Shown piece after piece: positions 35,686 to 44,836 of a DNA stretch of 64,000 bases; position 1 is the first letter of the stretch; each line of letters starts with the position of its first letter. The stretch comes from Rubrivivax sp. (lineage in GTDB: Bacteria; Pseudomonadota; Gammaproteobacteria; Burkholderiales; Burkholderiaceae_C). A program made the translations under genes and the position numbers. The stretch spans positions 1 through 64,000 of the forward strand of contig JAIYCR010000002.1 of assembly GCA_027487905.1 (NCBI GenBank), read 5' to 3'. Under the pieces are notes generated by a model. That model was not told where the DNA came from. It worked only from the letters and a program-made list of their open reading frames with translations, and did no database searches.

Positions 35686-38046
35686 ATGACCGATTCCGGA
35701 CCGGCCGCTCCCAAGCCCGCACCCGCGTCCAGCCCCGCCGCCTGGTGGCGTCCCGTCGTGCGGGGCCTGGCCTGGATCGCCGGCCTGTCGGCCGCCGCGG
35801 TGCTGGCCGGCGCGATGGTGGTCACCATGGCGCTGGCGCTGGCCTACCCGAACCTGCCGGAGATCAGCGGCCTGACCGACTACCGGCCCAAGCTGCCGAT
35901 GCGGGTGTTCACCGCCGACGGCGAACTCATCGGCGAATTCGGCGAGGAGCGCCGCAACTTCACCCCCATTGCCCAGGTGCCCCGGGTGATGCAGGAAGCG
36001 GTGCTGGCCGCCGAGGACGCGCGCTTCTTCCAGCACAGCGGCGTGGACTACAAGGGCATGGTGCGCGCGGCGCTCGCCCAGTTCGCCGAGGCCCGCAGCC
36101 AGGGCGCGTCCACCATCACCATGCAGGTGGCGCGCAACTTCTACCTCTCCACCGAGAAGACCTTCACCCGCAAGATCTACGAGGTGCTGCTGGCCTTCAA
36201 GATCGAGGCCATGCTGACCAAGGAGCAGATCCTGGAGGTCTACATGAACCAGATCTTCCTCGGGCAGCGGGCCTATGGCTTTGCCGCGGCGAGCGAGATC
36301 TACTTCGGCAAGCCGCTCAAGGACATCACCGTGGCCGAGGCGGCGATGCTCGCCGGCCTGCCCAAGGCGCCGTCGGCCTACAACCCCATCGCCAACCCGC
36401 GGCGGGCCACCGTGCGCCAGCTGCACATCATCGACCGCATGCTGGAAAACGGCTTCATCACCGCCGAGCAGCATGCCGCCGCCCGGGCGCAGCCCCTGCG
36501 CTACCGCACGGCGTCCAACCTGCCGGTGCACGCCGAGTACGTGGCCGAGCTGGCCCGGCAGCTGGTGTTCAGCCAGTACGGGGACGAGGCCTACAGCCGC
36601 GGGCTGAACGTCCACCTGACGCTCGAATCGACCGAGCAGATGGCCGCCTACCGGGCGCTGCGCCGGGGCATCATGGATTTCGAGCGGCGGCAGGTCTACC
36701 GCGGCCCGGAGGCCTATGTCGACCTGCCAGGCAACCCGGCCGACCTCGACGCGCGCATCGCCGAGGCGCTGGTCGAGCACCCCGACCACGACGAGCTGCG
36801 CGCCGCCGTGGTGATCGAGGCCGGGCCGAAGCGGGTGGTGGCGGTGCTGCAAAGCGGCGAGTCCATCACCGTCACCGGCGAAGGCCTGCGTCCGGTGGCC
36901 TCGGGCCTGGCCACGCCTGGCAACCCCAAGACGCAGATCCGCCGCGGCGCGGTGGTGCGGGCCATGCAGGTGCCCAAGGGCGGCTGGACGCTCACCCAGC
37001 AGCCCGAGGTGGAGGGCGCCTTCGTCGCGCTCGACCCGAGCACCGGTGCGGTGCGCGCGCTGGTGGGCGGCTTCGACTATGCCAAGAGCAAGTTCAACCA
37101 TGTGACGCAGGCGCTGCGCCAGCCCGGCTCGAGCTTCAAGCCCTTCATCTACTCGGCCGCGCTCGAGCGCGGCTTCACGCCGGCCACGGTGGTCAACGAC
37201 GCGCCGCTCTTCTTCGATGCCAGCACCACCGGCAGCCAGCCCTGGGAGCCCAAGAACTACGACGGCACCTTCGACGGCCCGATGAGCCTGCGGCGCGGGC
37301 TGGCCAAGTCCAAGAACATGGTGTCCATCCGGGTGACCGAAGCCATCACGCCGGCCTTCGCCCAGCAGTGGGTCACGCGCTTCGGCTTCGACGAAGACCG
37401 CCACCCGCCCTTCCTCACCCTGGCGCTGGGCGCCGGCACGGTCACCCCCATGCAGATGGCCACCGCCTACGCGGTGTTCGCCAACGGCGGGCTGAAGGTG
37501 AACCCGGTGCTGATCCACCGCATCACCGATGCGCGCGGCCGGGTGCTCAACGAGCACGCGCTGCGGCCGGCGGACGAATCGGCCCGCGTCATCGACGAGC
37601 GCAACGCCTTCGTGATGACCAGCCTGATGCAGGAGGTCACCCGCTCGGGCACCGCCGCCCGCGCGCAGGCCCAGCTCAAGCGAACCGATATCTACGGCAA
37701 GACCGGCACGACCAACGACTCGATGGACGCCTGGTTCGGCGGCTACCAGAAGACGGTCGCTGCGGTGGTGTGGATGGGCTACGACACGCCGCGCAAGCTC
37801 GGCGACCGCGAAACCGGCGGCGGGCTGTCGCTGCCGGTGTGGATCGACTTCATGACCACTGCGCTCAAGGGCGTGCCGGTGAGCGAGCCCTCAGCGCCCG
37901 AAGGGGTCACGCAGGTGGGCGGCGAGTGGTACTACAGCGAATACGCCCACGGCGAGGGCGTGACGAGCCTGGGCCTTCAGGAGGCCGCCGGCGGCGGCAC
38001 GACCGAAGAGGAAAAGCGCGGCATCCTCGACCTCTTCAAGCGCTGA
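35686..38046 (+). CDS. mrcA: penicillin-binding protein 1A
   Basis: Bifunctional peptidoglycan synthase of 786 residues: membrane anchor (about 25-53), glycosyltransferase GT51 domain with catalytic Glu110 (AAEDARFFQHSG) and TITMQVARNFYL, an OB-like insert, and a transpeptidase domain with SSFK (Ser482), SKNM and KTGTTN near 671. It polymerises and cross-links glycan at the outer face of the inner membrane. Its place beside pilM is the classical proteobacterial arrangement. The 3' end overlaps cyaY tail to tail by 11 bases. Confidence 0.96.
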   Translation: MTDSGPAAPKPAPASSPAAWWRPVVRGLAWIAGLSAAAVLAGAMVVTMALALAYPNLPEISGLTDYRPKLPMRVFTADGELIGEFGEERRNFTPIAQVPRVMQEAVLAAEDARFFQHSGVDYKGMVRAALAQFAEARSQGASTITMQVARNFYLSTEKTFTRKIYEVLLAFKIEAMLTKEQILEVYMNQIFLGQRAYGFAAASEIYFGKPLKDITVAEAAMLAGLPKAPSAYNPIANPRRATVRQLHIIDRMLENGFITAEQHAAARAQPLRYRTASNLPVHAEYVAELARQLVFSQYGDEAYSRGLNVHLTLESTEQMAAYRALRRGIMDFERRQVYRGPEAYVDLPGNPADLDARIAEALVEHPDHDELRAAVVIEAGPKRVVAVLQSGESITVTGEGLRPVASGLATPGNPKTQIRRGAVVRAMQVPKGGWTLTQQPEVEGAFVALDPSTGAVRALVGGFDYAKSKFNHVTQALRQPGSSFKPFIYSAALERGFTPATVVNDAPLFFDASTTGSQPWEPKNYDGTFDGPMSLRRGLAKSKNMVSIRVTEAITPAFAQQWVTRFGFDEDRHPPFLTLALGAGTVTPMQMATAYAVFANGGLKVNPVLIHRITDARGRVLNEHALRPADESARVIDERNAFVMTSLMQEVTRSGTAARAQAQLKRTDIYGKTGTTNDSMDAWFGGYQKTVAAVVWMGYDTPRKLGDRETGGGLSLPVWIDFMTTALKGVPVSEPSAPEGVTQVGGEWYYSEYAHGEGVTSLGLQEAAGGGTTEEEKRGILDLFKR

Positions 38047-38446
38047 GCCCTTCGCCGAAGCGCAGCGCCAGGCCGGTCTGCTCGCTCGCGCAGGCGGACA
38101 CCGCGTCGAAGAACTCGCGGCCATCGCGGGTGTCGCGCCACTGGCCGTCGACCCATCGGAAATGGAAGCCCCCGGAGCGGGCGGCCAGCCAGATCTCCTG
38201 CAGTGGCGGCTGGGTGTTCACGATGAGCTGGCTGCCCCCGGGCAGGGCCATCTCCAGCAGGCCGCCGGTGCGGCGCGTGTCGATGTCCACCACATCGTCT
38301 TCCAGCCAGCGGTCGGCCGTGCGCTCGAGCGTGTGCAGCACGGCCTCGGTGAGTTGACGGTATTGCGCGTCGCTCAGGCGCTGCGCCGCGCCCGAGGCGG
38401 TGCCGGCGGTGCGGGCGGCGGCATCGGCGTTCAGGTCAGGGGACAT
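38036..38446 (-). CDS. cyaY: frataxin-like iron donor CyaY
   Basis: A 136-residue frataxin homologue with an acidic first helix (LERTADRWLEDDVVDID), the sheet motif LIVNTQPPLQEIWLAARSGG in outline, and HFRWVDGQWRDTRDG. The N-terminal 25 residues extend beyond the usual start. It delivers or gates iron for IscS-dependent Fe-S assembly. ATG 38446 has AGGA about nine bases upstream. It is divergent from lptM with only 24 bases between start codons, so promoters must overlap coding sequence. Confidence 0.93.
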   Translation of the reverse strand: MSPDLNADAAARTAGTASGAAQRLSDAQYRQLTEAVLHTLERTADRWLEDDVVDIDTRRTGGLLEMALPGGSQLIVNTQPPLQEIWLAARSGGFHFRWVDGQWRDTRDGREFFDAVSACASEQTGLALRFGEGLSA

Positions 38447-38470
38447 GGCGGGGCTTCCTAGAATCGGGGC

Positions 38471-38782
38471 ATGAACTTGCAGCAGGGCGCGTCGGCCGCG
38501 GTCGGCCGGACGGCACCGTCGACAGCGGGCGAGGCCCCCGAACGGACCAGTGTATCGAGCGCCTCGAAGCGGGCGGGCGCGGCGCTGGCCGCTGCACTGC
38601 TGCTGGGCGCGTGCGGACAGAAAGGCGCGCTGCGGCCACCGGCAGCGCCCGCCCAGGCCGAGCGGGCGAGCCGTCCGGCCGCCGCCGCCTCCGCGCCTGC
38701 CCCATCCGCCCTGCCCTCTTCACCTTCGTCACCTTCTTCACTCCTGCTGCCTGCCCCGCCCTCCCGTCCGACCGCCCCATGA
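38471..38782 (+). CDS. lptM: LPS translocon maturation lipoprotein LptM (YifL)
   Basis: A 103-residue small lipoprotein. The lipobox LLLGAC (Cys48) is followed by GQKGALRPP, the diagnostic G-x-K-G-x-L motif by which LptM mimics LPS at the LptD/E translocon. The 30 residues before the hydrophobic stretch are longer than normal. After the motif the protein is a Pro/Ala/Ser tail. The stop overlaps the lysA start (ATGA), as in the conserved lptM-lysA pair. Confidence 0.88.
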   Translation: MNLQQGASAAVGRTAPSTAGEAPERTSVSSASKRAGAALAAALLLGACGQKGALRPPAAPAQAERASRPAAAASAPAPSALPSSPSSPSSLLLPAPPSRPTAP

Positions 38783-40119
38783 CCCCAGACGATTCCGCCA
38801 GCGCTTCGGCCCCACTGCCCGGCCATCCCTTCATCGCCTACAGCGGCGCCAGCCTGACGGTGGACGGCGTGGCCTGCGAGGCGCTGGCGGCCGACTTCAG
38901 CACGCCGCTGTACGTGTATTCGCAGGCGTCGATGCTGGACGCTCTGGCGGGCTGGCAACGCGCACTGGCCGGGCGCGACCACCTGCTGTGCTACGCGATG
39001 AAGGCCAACAGCAACCTGGCGGTGCTGCAGACGCTGCGTGCGGCCGGCTGCGGCTTCGACATCGTCTCCGGCGGCGAGCTTGCCCGGGCGCTGGCCGTGG
39101 GCGCCGACCCGGCGCGCATCGTGTTCTCCGGCGTGGGCAAGACCCGCGATGAACTGGGCGAGGCGCTGCGGGCGGGCGTGGGCTGCTTCAATGTCGAGAG
39201 CGAATCCGAACTCGAGCAACTGAGCGCTGTCGCGGGCGCGCTGGGCCGCACCGCGGCCATCAGCGTGCGCGTCAACCCGGATGTGGACGCCGGCACCCAC
39301 CCCTACATCTCCACCGGCCTGAAGGGCAACAAGTTCGGCGTGGCCCATGGCCGCGCGCTGGACGTCTACCGGCGCGCCGCGTCGCTGCCGGGCCTGCGCG
39401 TGGCGGGCATCGACTGCCACATCGGCTCGCAGATCACCGAGATCGCGCCCTATCTGGATGCGCTCGACCGCCTGCTCGACCTGGTCGAGCAGATCGAGTC
39501 GGCCGGCATCGCGGTGCCGCATCTGGACCTGGGCGGCGGCCTGGGCATCCGCTATGCGGACGAGAGCCCGCCGCCGGCCGAAGCGCTGGTGGGCGCGCTG
39601 CTGGAGCGAATCGACCAGCGGGGGCACGGCCACCGGCGCCTGATGTTCGAGCCCGGCCGCTCGCTGGTGGGCAATGCCGGCGTGCTGCTGACGCGGGTGA
39701 CGGTGCTCAAGGGGCCGGCGCACGAAGCCGCCGGCGACACTGCCGGACCGACCGACGGTCGCAAGGATTTCTGCATCGTGGACGCCGCGATGAACGACCT
39801 GATGCGCCCGGCCCTGTACGACGCGTGGATGGACATCGTGCCGGTGACGCGGCAGCCAGGCCGCAAGCCCGTGCCCCATGACGTGGTGGGGCCGGTGTGC
39901 GAGTCGGGTGACTGGCTCGGCCGCGATCGGCCGCTGGCGGTGGCCGAGGGCGAGCTGCTGGCGGTGCTGTCTGCAGGCGCCTACGGCATGTCCATGGCCA
40001 GCAACTACAACACCCGTCCCCGGCCGGCCGAGGTGATGGTCGTCCAGGGCCGCGCCCAGCTGGTGCGCGAGCGCGAGACGGTGGCCTCGCTCTTCGAGCG
40101 GGAACGCCTGCTAGGCTGA
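38779..40119 (+). CDS. lysA: diaminopimelate decarboxylase
   Basis: Last step of lysine synthesis: PLP-dependent decarboxylation of meso-diaminopimelate. The 446-residue protein has the PLP lysine in YAMKANSN (Lys75), VSGGEL, HIGSQ, DLGGGLGI, EPGRSLVGNAG and the substrate-binding CESGDWLGRDR. ATG 38779 overlaps the lptM stop. Converges on the ABC transporter gene at 40177. Confidence 0.97.
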   Translation: MTPDDSASASAPLPGHPFIAYSGASLTVDGVACEALAADFSTPLYVYSQASMLDALAGWQRALAGRDHLLCYAMKANSNLAVLQTLRAAGCGFDIVSGGELARALAVGADPARIVFSGVGKTRDELGEALRAGVGCFNVESESELEQLSAVAGALGRTAAISVRVNPDVDAGTHPYISTGLKGNKFGVAHGRALDVYRRAASLPGLRVAGIDCHIGSQITEIAPYLDALDRLLDLVEQIESAGIAVPHLDLGGGLGIRYADESPPPAEALVGALLERIDQRGHGHRRLMFEPGRSLVGNAGVLLTRVTVLKGPAHEAAGDTAGPTDGRKDFCIVDAAMNDLMRPALYDAWMDIVPVTRQPGRKPVPHDVVGPVCESGDWLGRDRPLAVAEGELLAVLSAGAYGMSMASNYNTRPRPAEVMVVQGRAQLVRERETVASLFERERLLG

Positions 40120-40147
40120 GGCCGCGCTCGAAAGCTGAATCGCGGGA

Positions 40148-40163
40148 GGGCGCCCAAGCGCCC
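40148..40163. terminator. GC hairpin between lysA and the transporter operon
   Basis: GGGCGC and GCGCCC pair over six bases around CCAA in the 57-base gap between two converging genes. There is no T run on either strand, so intrinsic termination is uncertain; it may stop or slow transcription from both sides. Confidence 0.3.
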
Positions 40164-40176
40164 CGCCGCCCCACCC

Positions 40177-41229
40177 TCAGAGGCGCCCTTCCTCCACCGC
40201 GTGGCAGGCCACCTCCACGCCCCGCAGGCGCAGCAGCGCCGGGCGTTCGGTCTTGCAGCGTTCGTTCGCGTTCGGGCAGCGCGGATGGAAGCTGCAGCCC
40301 GTCGGCGGGTTCAGCGGGTTGGGTACCTCGCCTTGCACCGGCGTGCGGGCCCGGCCACTCATGGAGATGTCCGGAATGGCGTCCAGCAGCATCCGCGTGT
40401 AGGGGTGCTGGGGCGTGCTGAACAGCCGCGCCTTGTCGGCCACCTCCACCAGGCGCCCGAGGTACATCACGCCCACCCGGTCGGCCACGTGGCGCACCAC
40501 CGCCAGGTTGTGCGAGATGAAGAGGTAGGTCAGGCCCCGCTGGCGCTGCAGGTCCTTCATGATGTTGAGCACCTGCGCCTGCACCGAGACGTCCAGCGCG
40601 GAGGTGGGCTCGTCGCAGACGAGGAACTCCGGCTCGGTGGCCAGCGCCCGGGCGATGGAGATACGCTGGCGCTGGCCGCCGGAGAACTGGTGGGGGAACT
40701 TCACCCGGTCCGCCGCGGCCAGGCCCACCGACTGCAGCAGCTCGCCCACCCGGGCCTCCAGCGCCGCCTCGCCCTGGAGGAGCCCGTGCTCGGTGATCGG
40801 CTCGGCCACGATGCGCTGCACGATCCACCGCGGGTTCAGGCTGGCATACGGATCCTGGAAGATCATCTGCATGCGCCGGCGCACCGTGCGCCCGGCCGGC
40901 GTGGCCAGGGCTTGGGTGATGTCCGTGCCGTCGAAGTGCACGCTGCCCTGGGTGGGCTTGTACAAGCCCACCAGCAGCCGGGCCACGGTGCTCTTGCCGC
41001 AGCCCGATTCGCCCACCAGCGCCAGCGTCTGGCCGCGCGGAATGGAAAAGCTCACCCCGTCCACCGCATGGACGAACTGCCGCGGCTTGCCCTCGACCAC
41101 CCGGTTCAGCCAGGGCGCGGACACATCGAAGCGCCGGGCCAGGTCGCGCACTTCGACCAGGGGCGGGGCCGAGGCACCGGCACCGGAAGCGGCCGGGGCC
41201 GTGTTCCGTGCATTGGCAAGCGTGCTCAT
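40177..41229 (-). CDS. peptide-type ABC transporter ATP-binding protein (DppF-like)
   Basis: A 350-residue ATPase with Walker [10 protein letters not shown]-loop [10 protein letters not shown], signature FSGGQRQR, Walker [13 protein letters not shown] and the H-loop SHN. The C-terminal oligopeptide transporter region has the cysteine cluster [14 protein letters not shown] that can bind an Fe-S cluster. ATG 41229 overlaps the preceding stop (ATGA) and has a perfect GGAGG six bases upstream. Last gene of the operon that starts at 48649. Confidence 0.94.
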   Translation of the reverse strand: MSTLANARNTAPAASGAGASAPPLVEVRDLARRFDVSAPWLNRVVEGKPRQFVHAVDGVSFSIPRGQTLALVGESGCGKSTVARLLVGLYKPTQGSVHFDGTDITQALATPAGRTVRRRMQMIFQDPYASLNPRWIVQRIVAEPITEHGLLQGEAALEARVGELLQSVGLAAADRVKFPHQFSGGQRQRISIARALATEPEFLVCDEPTSALDVSVQAQVLNIMKDLQRQRGLTYLFISHNLAVVRHVADRVGVMYLGRLVEVADKARLFSTPQHPYTRMLLDAIPDISMSGRARTPVQGEVPNPLNPPTGCSFHPRCPNANERCKTERPALLRLRGVEVACHAVEEGRL

Positions 41230-42266
41230 CGTGCACCTCCGGTTGCAGCAGCGGCCACCGCGGCATCCGCCGCCGCAATGCGCTCGACCGACGTGCCGGC
41301 CGAGCCCGGCCGCCAGCAGGCCGCGCGGGTGCGGCCGGCGTCCATCAGGTCGGGCCGGTCCTGGCGGCAGCGATCGACCGCCTGCGGGCAGCGCGGATTG
41401 AAGGCGCAGCCCTGCGGAATGGCGTTCAGCCGCGGCATGGCGCCGTCGATCTGAAGCAGCCGCTCGCGGTCGCTGTCCATCGCGGGAATGGAGCCCATCA
41501 GGCCCACGGTGTAGGGGTGGGCGGGCTGGTGGATGACGTCGTGCACCGGGCCGATCTCGGCGATGCGGCCGGCGTACATCACCGCCACGCGGTCGCAGGT
41601 CTCGGCGATCACGCCCATGTCGTGGGTGACGAGCATCACCGCCGCGCCATGCTCTTTGCACAGGCGCTTGATGAGGCCGATGATCTGCGCCTGGATGGAC
41701 ACGTCCAGCGCGGTGGTGGGCTCATCGGCCACGATCAGGCGCGGCTCGGCCGCCAGCGCCAGCGCGATGACCACCCGCTGGCGCATGCCGCCGGAGAACT
41801 GGTGCGGGTACTGGTCGATGCGCTGCGCGGCCGCCGGAATGCCGGTTTCCTCCAGCAGCCGGATGGCCCGCTGGCGGGCCTCCTCGGCGCTCACCGGCAG
41901 GTGGGTCTGGATGGTCTCCATGATCTGCCGACCCACGGTGTACAGCGGGTTGAGGGAGGTCAGCGGGTCCTGGAAGATGGCGCCGATGTGGCGCCCGCGC
42001 AGGCGCCGCATGGCCTCGTAGGGCAGGTTGTCGATGCGCTGGCCGTCGAAGCGGATCTCGCCGCCGGCCACCCGGCCGGGCGGCTCGAGCAGGCCGATGA
42101 TGGCCGCACCGGTGAGCGACTTGCCCGCACCGCTCTCGCCCACCACGCCCAGCACCTCGCCCGGGGCGATGTCGAAGGACACGTCGTCCAGCGCCAGCAA
42201 CGTGCCCCGGCGGCCGGGGAATTCCACGCGGAGGTTCTTCACCTCCAGAAGGGGTTTGCCGCTCAT
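41226..42266 (-). CDS. peptide-type ABC transporter ATP-binding protein (DppD-like)
   Basis: A 346-residue ATPase pairing with the DppF-like subunit. Walker [19 protein letters not shown], signature [20 protein letters not shown] and THDMGV are present, with a C-terminal [14 protein letters not shown] cluster. The ATG overlaps the permease stop as ATGA. Confidence 0.94.
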   Translation of the reverse strand: MSGKPLLEVKNLRVEFPGRRGTLLALDDVSFDIAPGEVLGVVGESGAGKSLTGAAIIGLLEPPGRVAGGEIRFDGQRIDNLPYEAMRRLRGRHIGAIFQDPLTSLNPLYTVGRQIMETIQTHLPVSAEEARQRAIRLLEETGIPAAAQRIDQYPHQFSGGMRQRVVIALALAAEPRLIVADEPTTALDVSIQAQIIGLIKRLCKEHGAAVMLVTHDMGVIAETCDRVAVMYAGRIAEIGPVHDVIHQPAHPYTVGLMGSIPAMDSDRERLLQIDGAMPRLNAIPQGCAFNPRCPQAVDRCRQDRPDLMDAGRTRAACWRPGSAGTSVERIAAADAAVAAAATGGAR

Positions 42267-43204
42267 CGGAGCCTCGGGTTCAGGGCGTCGCGCAGCCAGT
42301 CGCCCAGCAGGTTCACGCTCAGCGCGATCAGCACCAGCATGACGCCGGGGAAGATGGTGATCCACCACTCGCCGGAGAAGAGGAAGTCGTTGCCCACGCG
42401 GATCAGCGTGCCCAGCGAGGGCGAGGTGGGCGGCACGCCCACGCCCAGGAAGGACAGCGTCGCCTCGATCAGCACCGCCTGCGGGATCTGGATGGTGGCC
42501 AGCACCAGCACCGGGCCCATCACGTTGGGCAGCACATGGCGCAGCATGATGCGCGGCGCGCTCACGCCGATCACCCGGGCCGCCTGCACATACTCCTTGT
42601 TGCGCTCCACCAGCGTGGAGCCGCGCACGGTGCGGGCGTACTGCACCCAGCCGGTCAGCGAGATGGCCAGGATCAGCACGCCGAAGGCCAGCGACTCGTG
42701 CGCATTGGGAAAGAGCGCCCGGCCCACGCCGTCGATCAGCAGCGCGATCAGGATGGCCGGAAAGGACAGCATCACGTCGCACACGCGCATGATGAAGGCG
42801 TCCACCTTGCCGCCCACGAAGCCGGCCAGCAGGCCCAAGCCCACGCCCACCACCACCGACACCACCACCGACGCGAAGCCCACCAGCAGCGAGATGCGCG
42901 AGCCGTACATGAGCGCGGACAGGATGCAGCGGCCCTGGTCGTCGGTGCCCAGCAGGTACTTCCAACGGCCCTCCTCTTCCCACACCGGCGGCAGGCGCGC
43001 ATCGCTGAGTTCGAGCGAGGCGAGGTCGAAGGGGTTGTTGGGCGCCACCCAGTGGGCGCCCAGCGCGCAGAACAGGCAGATGAAGGCGATCAGCGCCGCG
43101 GCGATGGCCACCGGCGAATGCCGGAAGCTGTAGCCGACGTCGCTGTCCCAGGCCCGCGACCACCAGGGCTGTGCCCGGGCGGCCGTAACGGAAGAAGCAC
43201 TCAA
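42263..43204 (-). CDS. peptide-type ABC transporter permease (DppC-like)
   Basis: A 313-residue inner-membrane permease with an N-terminal membrane span (about 32-50), the periplasmic loop APNNPFD...LLGTDDQGR, and the five-helix core with the EAA loop (QAARVIGVSAPRIMLRHVLPN). It pairs with the DppB-like permease encoded at 46078-47061. The start is TTG 43204, supported by GAGG eight bases upstream and by the protein sequence MSASSV; it lies ten bases after the binding-protein stop. Confidence 0.93.
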   Translation of the reverse strand: MSASSVTAARAQPWWSRAWDSDVGYSFRHSPVAIAAALIAFICLFCALGAHWVAPNNPFDLASLELSDARLPPVWEEEGRWKYLLGTDDQGRCILSALMYGSRISLLVGFASVVVSVVVGVGLGLLAGFVGGKVDAFIMRVCDVMLSFPAILIALLIDGVGRALFPNAHESLAFGVLILAISLTGWVQYARTVRGSTLVERNKEYVQAARVIGVSAPRIMLRHVLPNVMGPVLVLATIQIPQAVLIEATLSFLGVGVPPTSPSLGTLIRVGNDFLFSGEWWITIFPGVMLVLIALSVNLLGDWLRDALNPRLR

Positions 43205-43214
43205 GAGACGGTCC

Positions 43215-44783
43215 TCACTTCACCGTGACGAAACGGAAGGGCATGAAGTTGTCGGCCAGCTGCACCGTGTCCACGTTGCGCTTCATCGCCCAGGCCAGCG
43301 CCTGCTGGTGCAGCGGAATGTGGCCGACCTCGTCGGCGTGGATCTTGAAGGCCTCCTGGATCATCGCGTTGCGCTTGGCATCGTCGGTCTCGCCCTGGAC
43401 CAGACGGGTCAGTTCATCCACCCGGGCGTTGCTGTAGCTGCCCAGGTTGAACTGGCCCTGGCCAGCGGTGGTGGGCGTGTGCAGGATGCCGTTGAGCACG
43501 TTGTGGGCGTCGTAGGTGCCCGGCGTCCAGCCCAGCAGGTAGAAGCTCGTGTCGCGGCGCAGGATCTTGGGGAAGTAGGTGGCCTTGCTCTCGGTCTGCA
43601 GGTTCACCTTCACGCCGATGCGGGCGAGGTTGGCGGCCACCGCCTGGCAGACCTCGCCGTCGTTCACGTAGCGGTCGTTCGGGCAGTTCATGCCCACCTC
43701 GAAGCCGCTCGGGTAGCCGGCCTCGGCGAGCAGGCGGCGCGCGCCTTCCACGTCGTAGGGCAGGCGCTTGTTCTGGTCGGCGTTGAAGCCCTTGATGCCC
43801 GGGGCGATCATCAGCGCCGTGGGCGTGGCCGCACCCCGCATCACCCGGGTGCGGATGGTCTCGATGTCGATGGCCTGGTAGAAGGCCTGGCGCACCCGCT
43901 TGTCCTTGAAGGGGTTCTTGCCCTTCACGTTGGAGAACTGCAGCTCGTCGCGCTTCTGGTCCATGCCCAGGAAGATGGTGCGCAGCTCCGGGCCCTGCAT
44001 CACCTTGAGGTTCTGCGCGGCGCGCAGGCGTTCGATGTCCTGCAGCGGCACCGGCTCCATCAGGTCGATCTCGCCGGACAGCAGCGCGGCCACGCGGGTG
44101 GCGTCGTTGCCGATGGGCGTGAAGATCACCTCGCTCACATTGCCTTCCACCTTGCCCCAGTAGCCGCCGTGGCGGCTGAGCACGGTGCGGGTGGTGGGCT
44201 GGCGCTCGCGCAGGCGATAGGGCCCGGTGCCGTTGGCCTGGAAGGACGCGGCGTTCTCGATGCCGCGCCGGCGGTCCACCGGCTTTTCGGCGCGGTTCTT
44301 CTCGGCCCACTCCTTGTCCATGATGAACACGAGCGAGATGACGTCCGGCAGGATGGGAAAGGGCGCGGTGGTCTCGATCTCCACCGTGTGTGCGTCCACC
44401 TTGCGCACCTCCTTGATGGAGGCGGTGTAGCTCTTCATGTCCGAGCCGTCGCCGGCGGCGCGGGCGAAGCTGAAGAGCACGTCGTCGGCGTTGAAGTCCG
44501 AGCCGTCGTGGAATTTGACGTTCTTGCGCAGCTCGAAGCGCCACACGGTGGGCGCCGTCTGGCGCCAGGCGGTGGCCAGGCCGGGGGCGAGCTGAAGCTT
44601 GCTGTCGCGCGCCACCAGCGGCTCGTAGACGTTGGCGGTGAAGCTCAGCTGCAGAGACTCGTTCAGCGAGTGCGGGTCCATGGACACCGCATCGCCCTGG
44701 TTGGCCACGCGCAGCGTGACGGCGTGCGACAGGCTGCCGGCCAGGACGAGGGCGGCCGCGACGAGGGTGGGCTTGAGGGTCAT
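43215..44783 (-). CDS. extracellular solute-binding protein family 5 (first copy)
   Basis: A 522-residue periplasmic binding protein: signal peptide (cleavage near SHA-VTL), then LAPGLATAWRQTAPTVWRFELR and VKFHDGSDFNADDVLFSF, NGTGPY and the VRQAFYQAIDIETI segment typical of SBP family 5. It captures a peptide-like ligand and delivers it to the permeases. It is clearly paralogous to the binding protein at 47066-48649 (shared GKVEGNVSEVIFTPI-type block, ATRVAALLSGE, IFLGMDQ, NVKGKNP), so the operon encodes two related receptors. Confidence 0.93.
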   Translation of the reverse strand: MTLKPTLVAAALVLAGSLSHAVTLRVANQGDAVSMDPHSLNESLQLSFTANVYEPLVARDSKLQLAPGLATAWRQTAPTVWRFELRKNVKFHDGSDFNADDVLFSFARAAGDGSDMKSYTASIKEVRKVDAHTVEIETTAPFPILPDVISLVFIMDKEWAEKNRAEKPVDRRRGIENAASFQANGTGPYRLRERQPTTRTVLSRHGGYWGKVEGNVSEVIFTPIGNDATRVAALLSGEIDLMEPVPLQDIERLRAAQNLKVMQGPELRTIFLGMDQKRDELQFSNVKGKNPFKDKRVRQAFYQAIDIETIRTRVMRGAATPTALMIAPGIKGFNADQNKRLPYDVEGARRLLAEAGYPSGFEVGMNCPNDRYVNDGEVCQAVAANLARIGVKVNLQTESKATYFPKILRRDTSFYLLGWTPGTYDAHNVLNGILHTPTTAGQGQFNLGSYSNARVDELTRLVQGETDDAKRNAMIQEAFKIHADEVGHIPLHQQALAWAMKRNVDTVQLADNFMPFRFVTVK

Positions 44784-44836
44784 GGTGGGTCTCCGGGGAA
44801 GCGGCGGGGTGGGATCGAAAGGAGGGGCCGCTCGCC

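Noticed and set aside
35578-37557. 659-residue open frame on the minus strand across mrcA
   Set aside because: Shadow of the PBP1A gene, whose catalytic motifs are intact on the plus strand; the shadow protein is His/Gly/Arg-rich without a fold.
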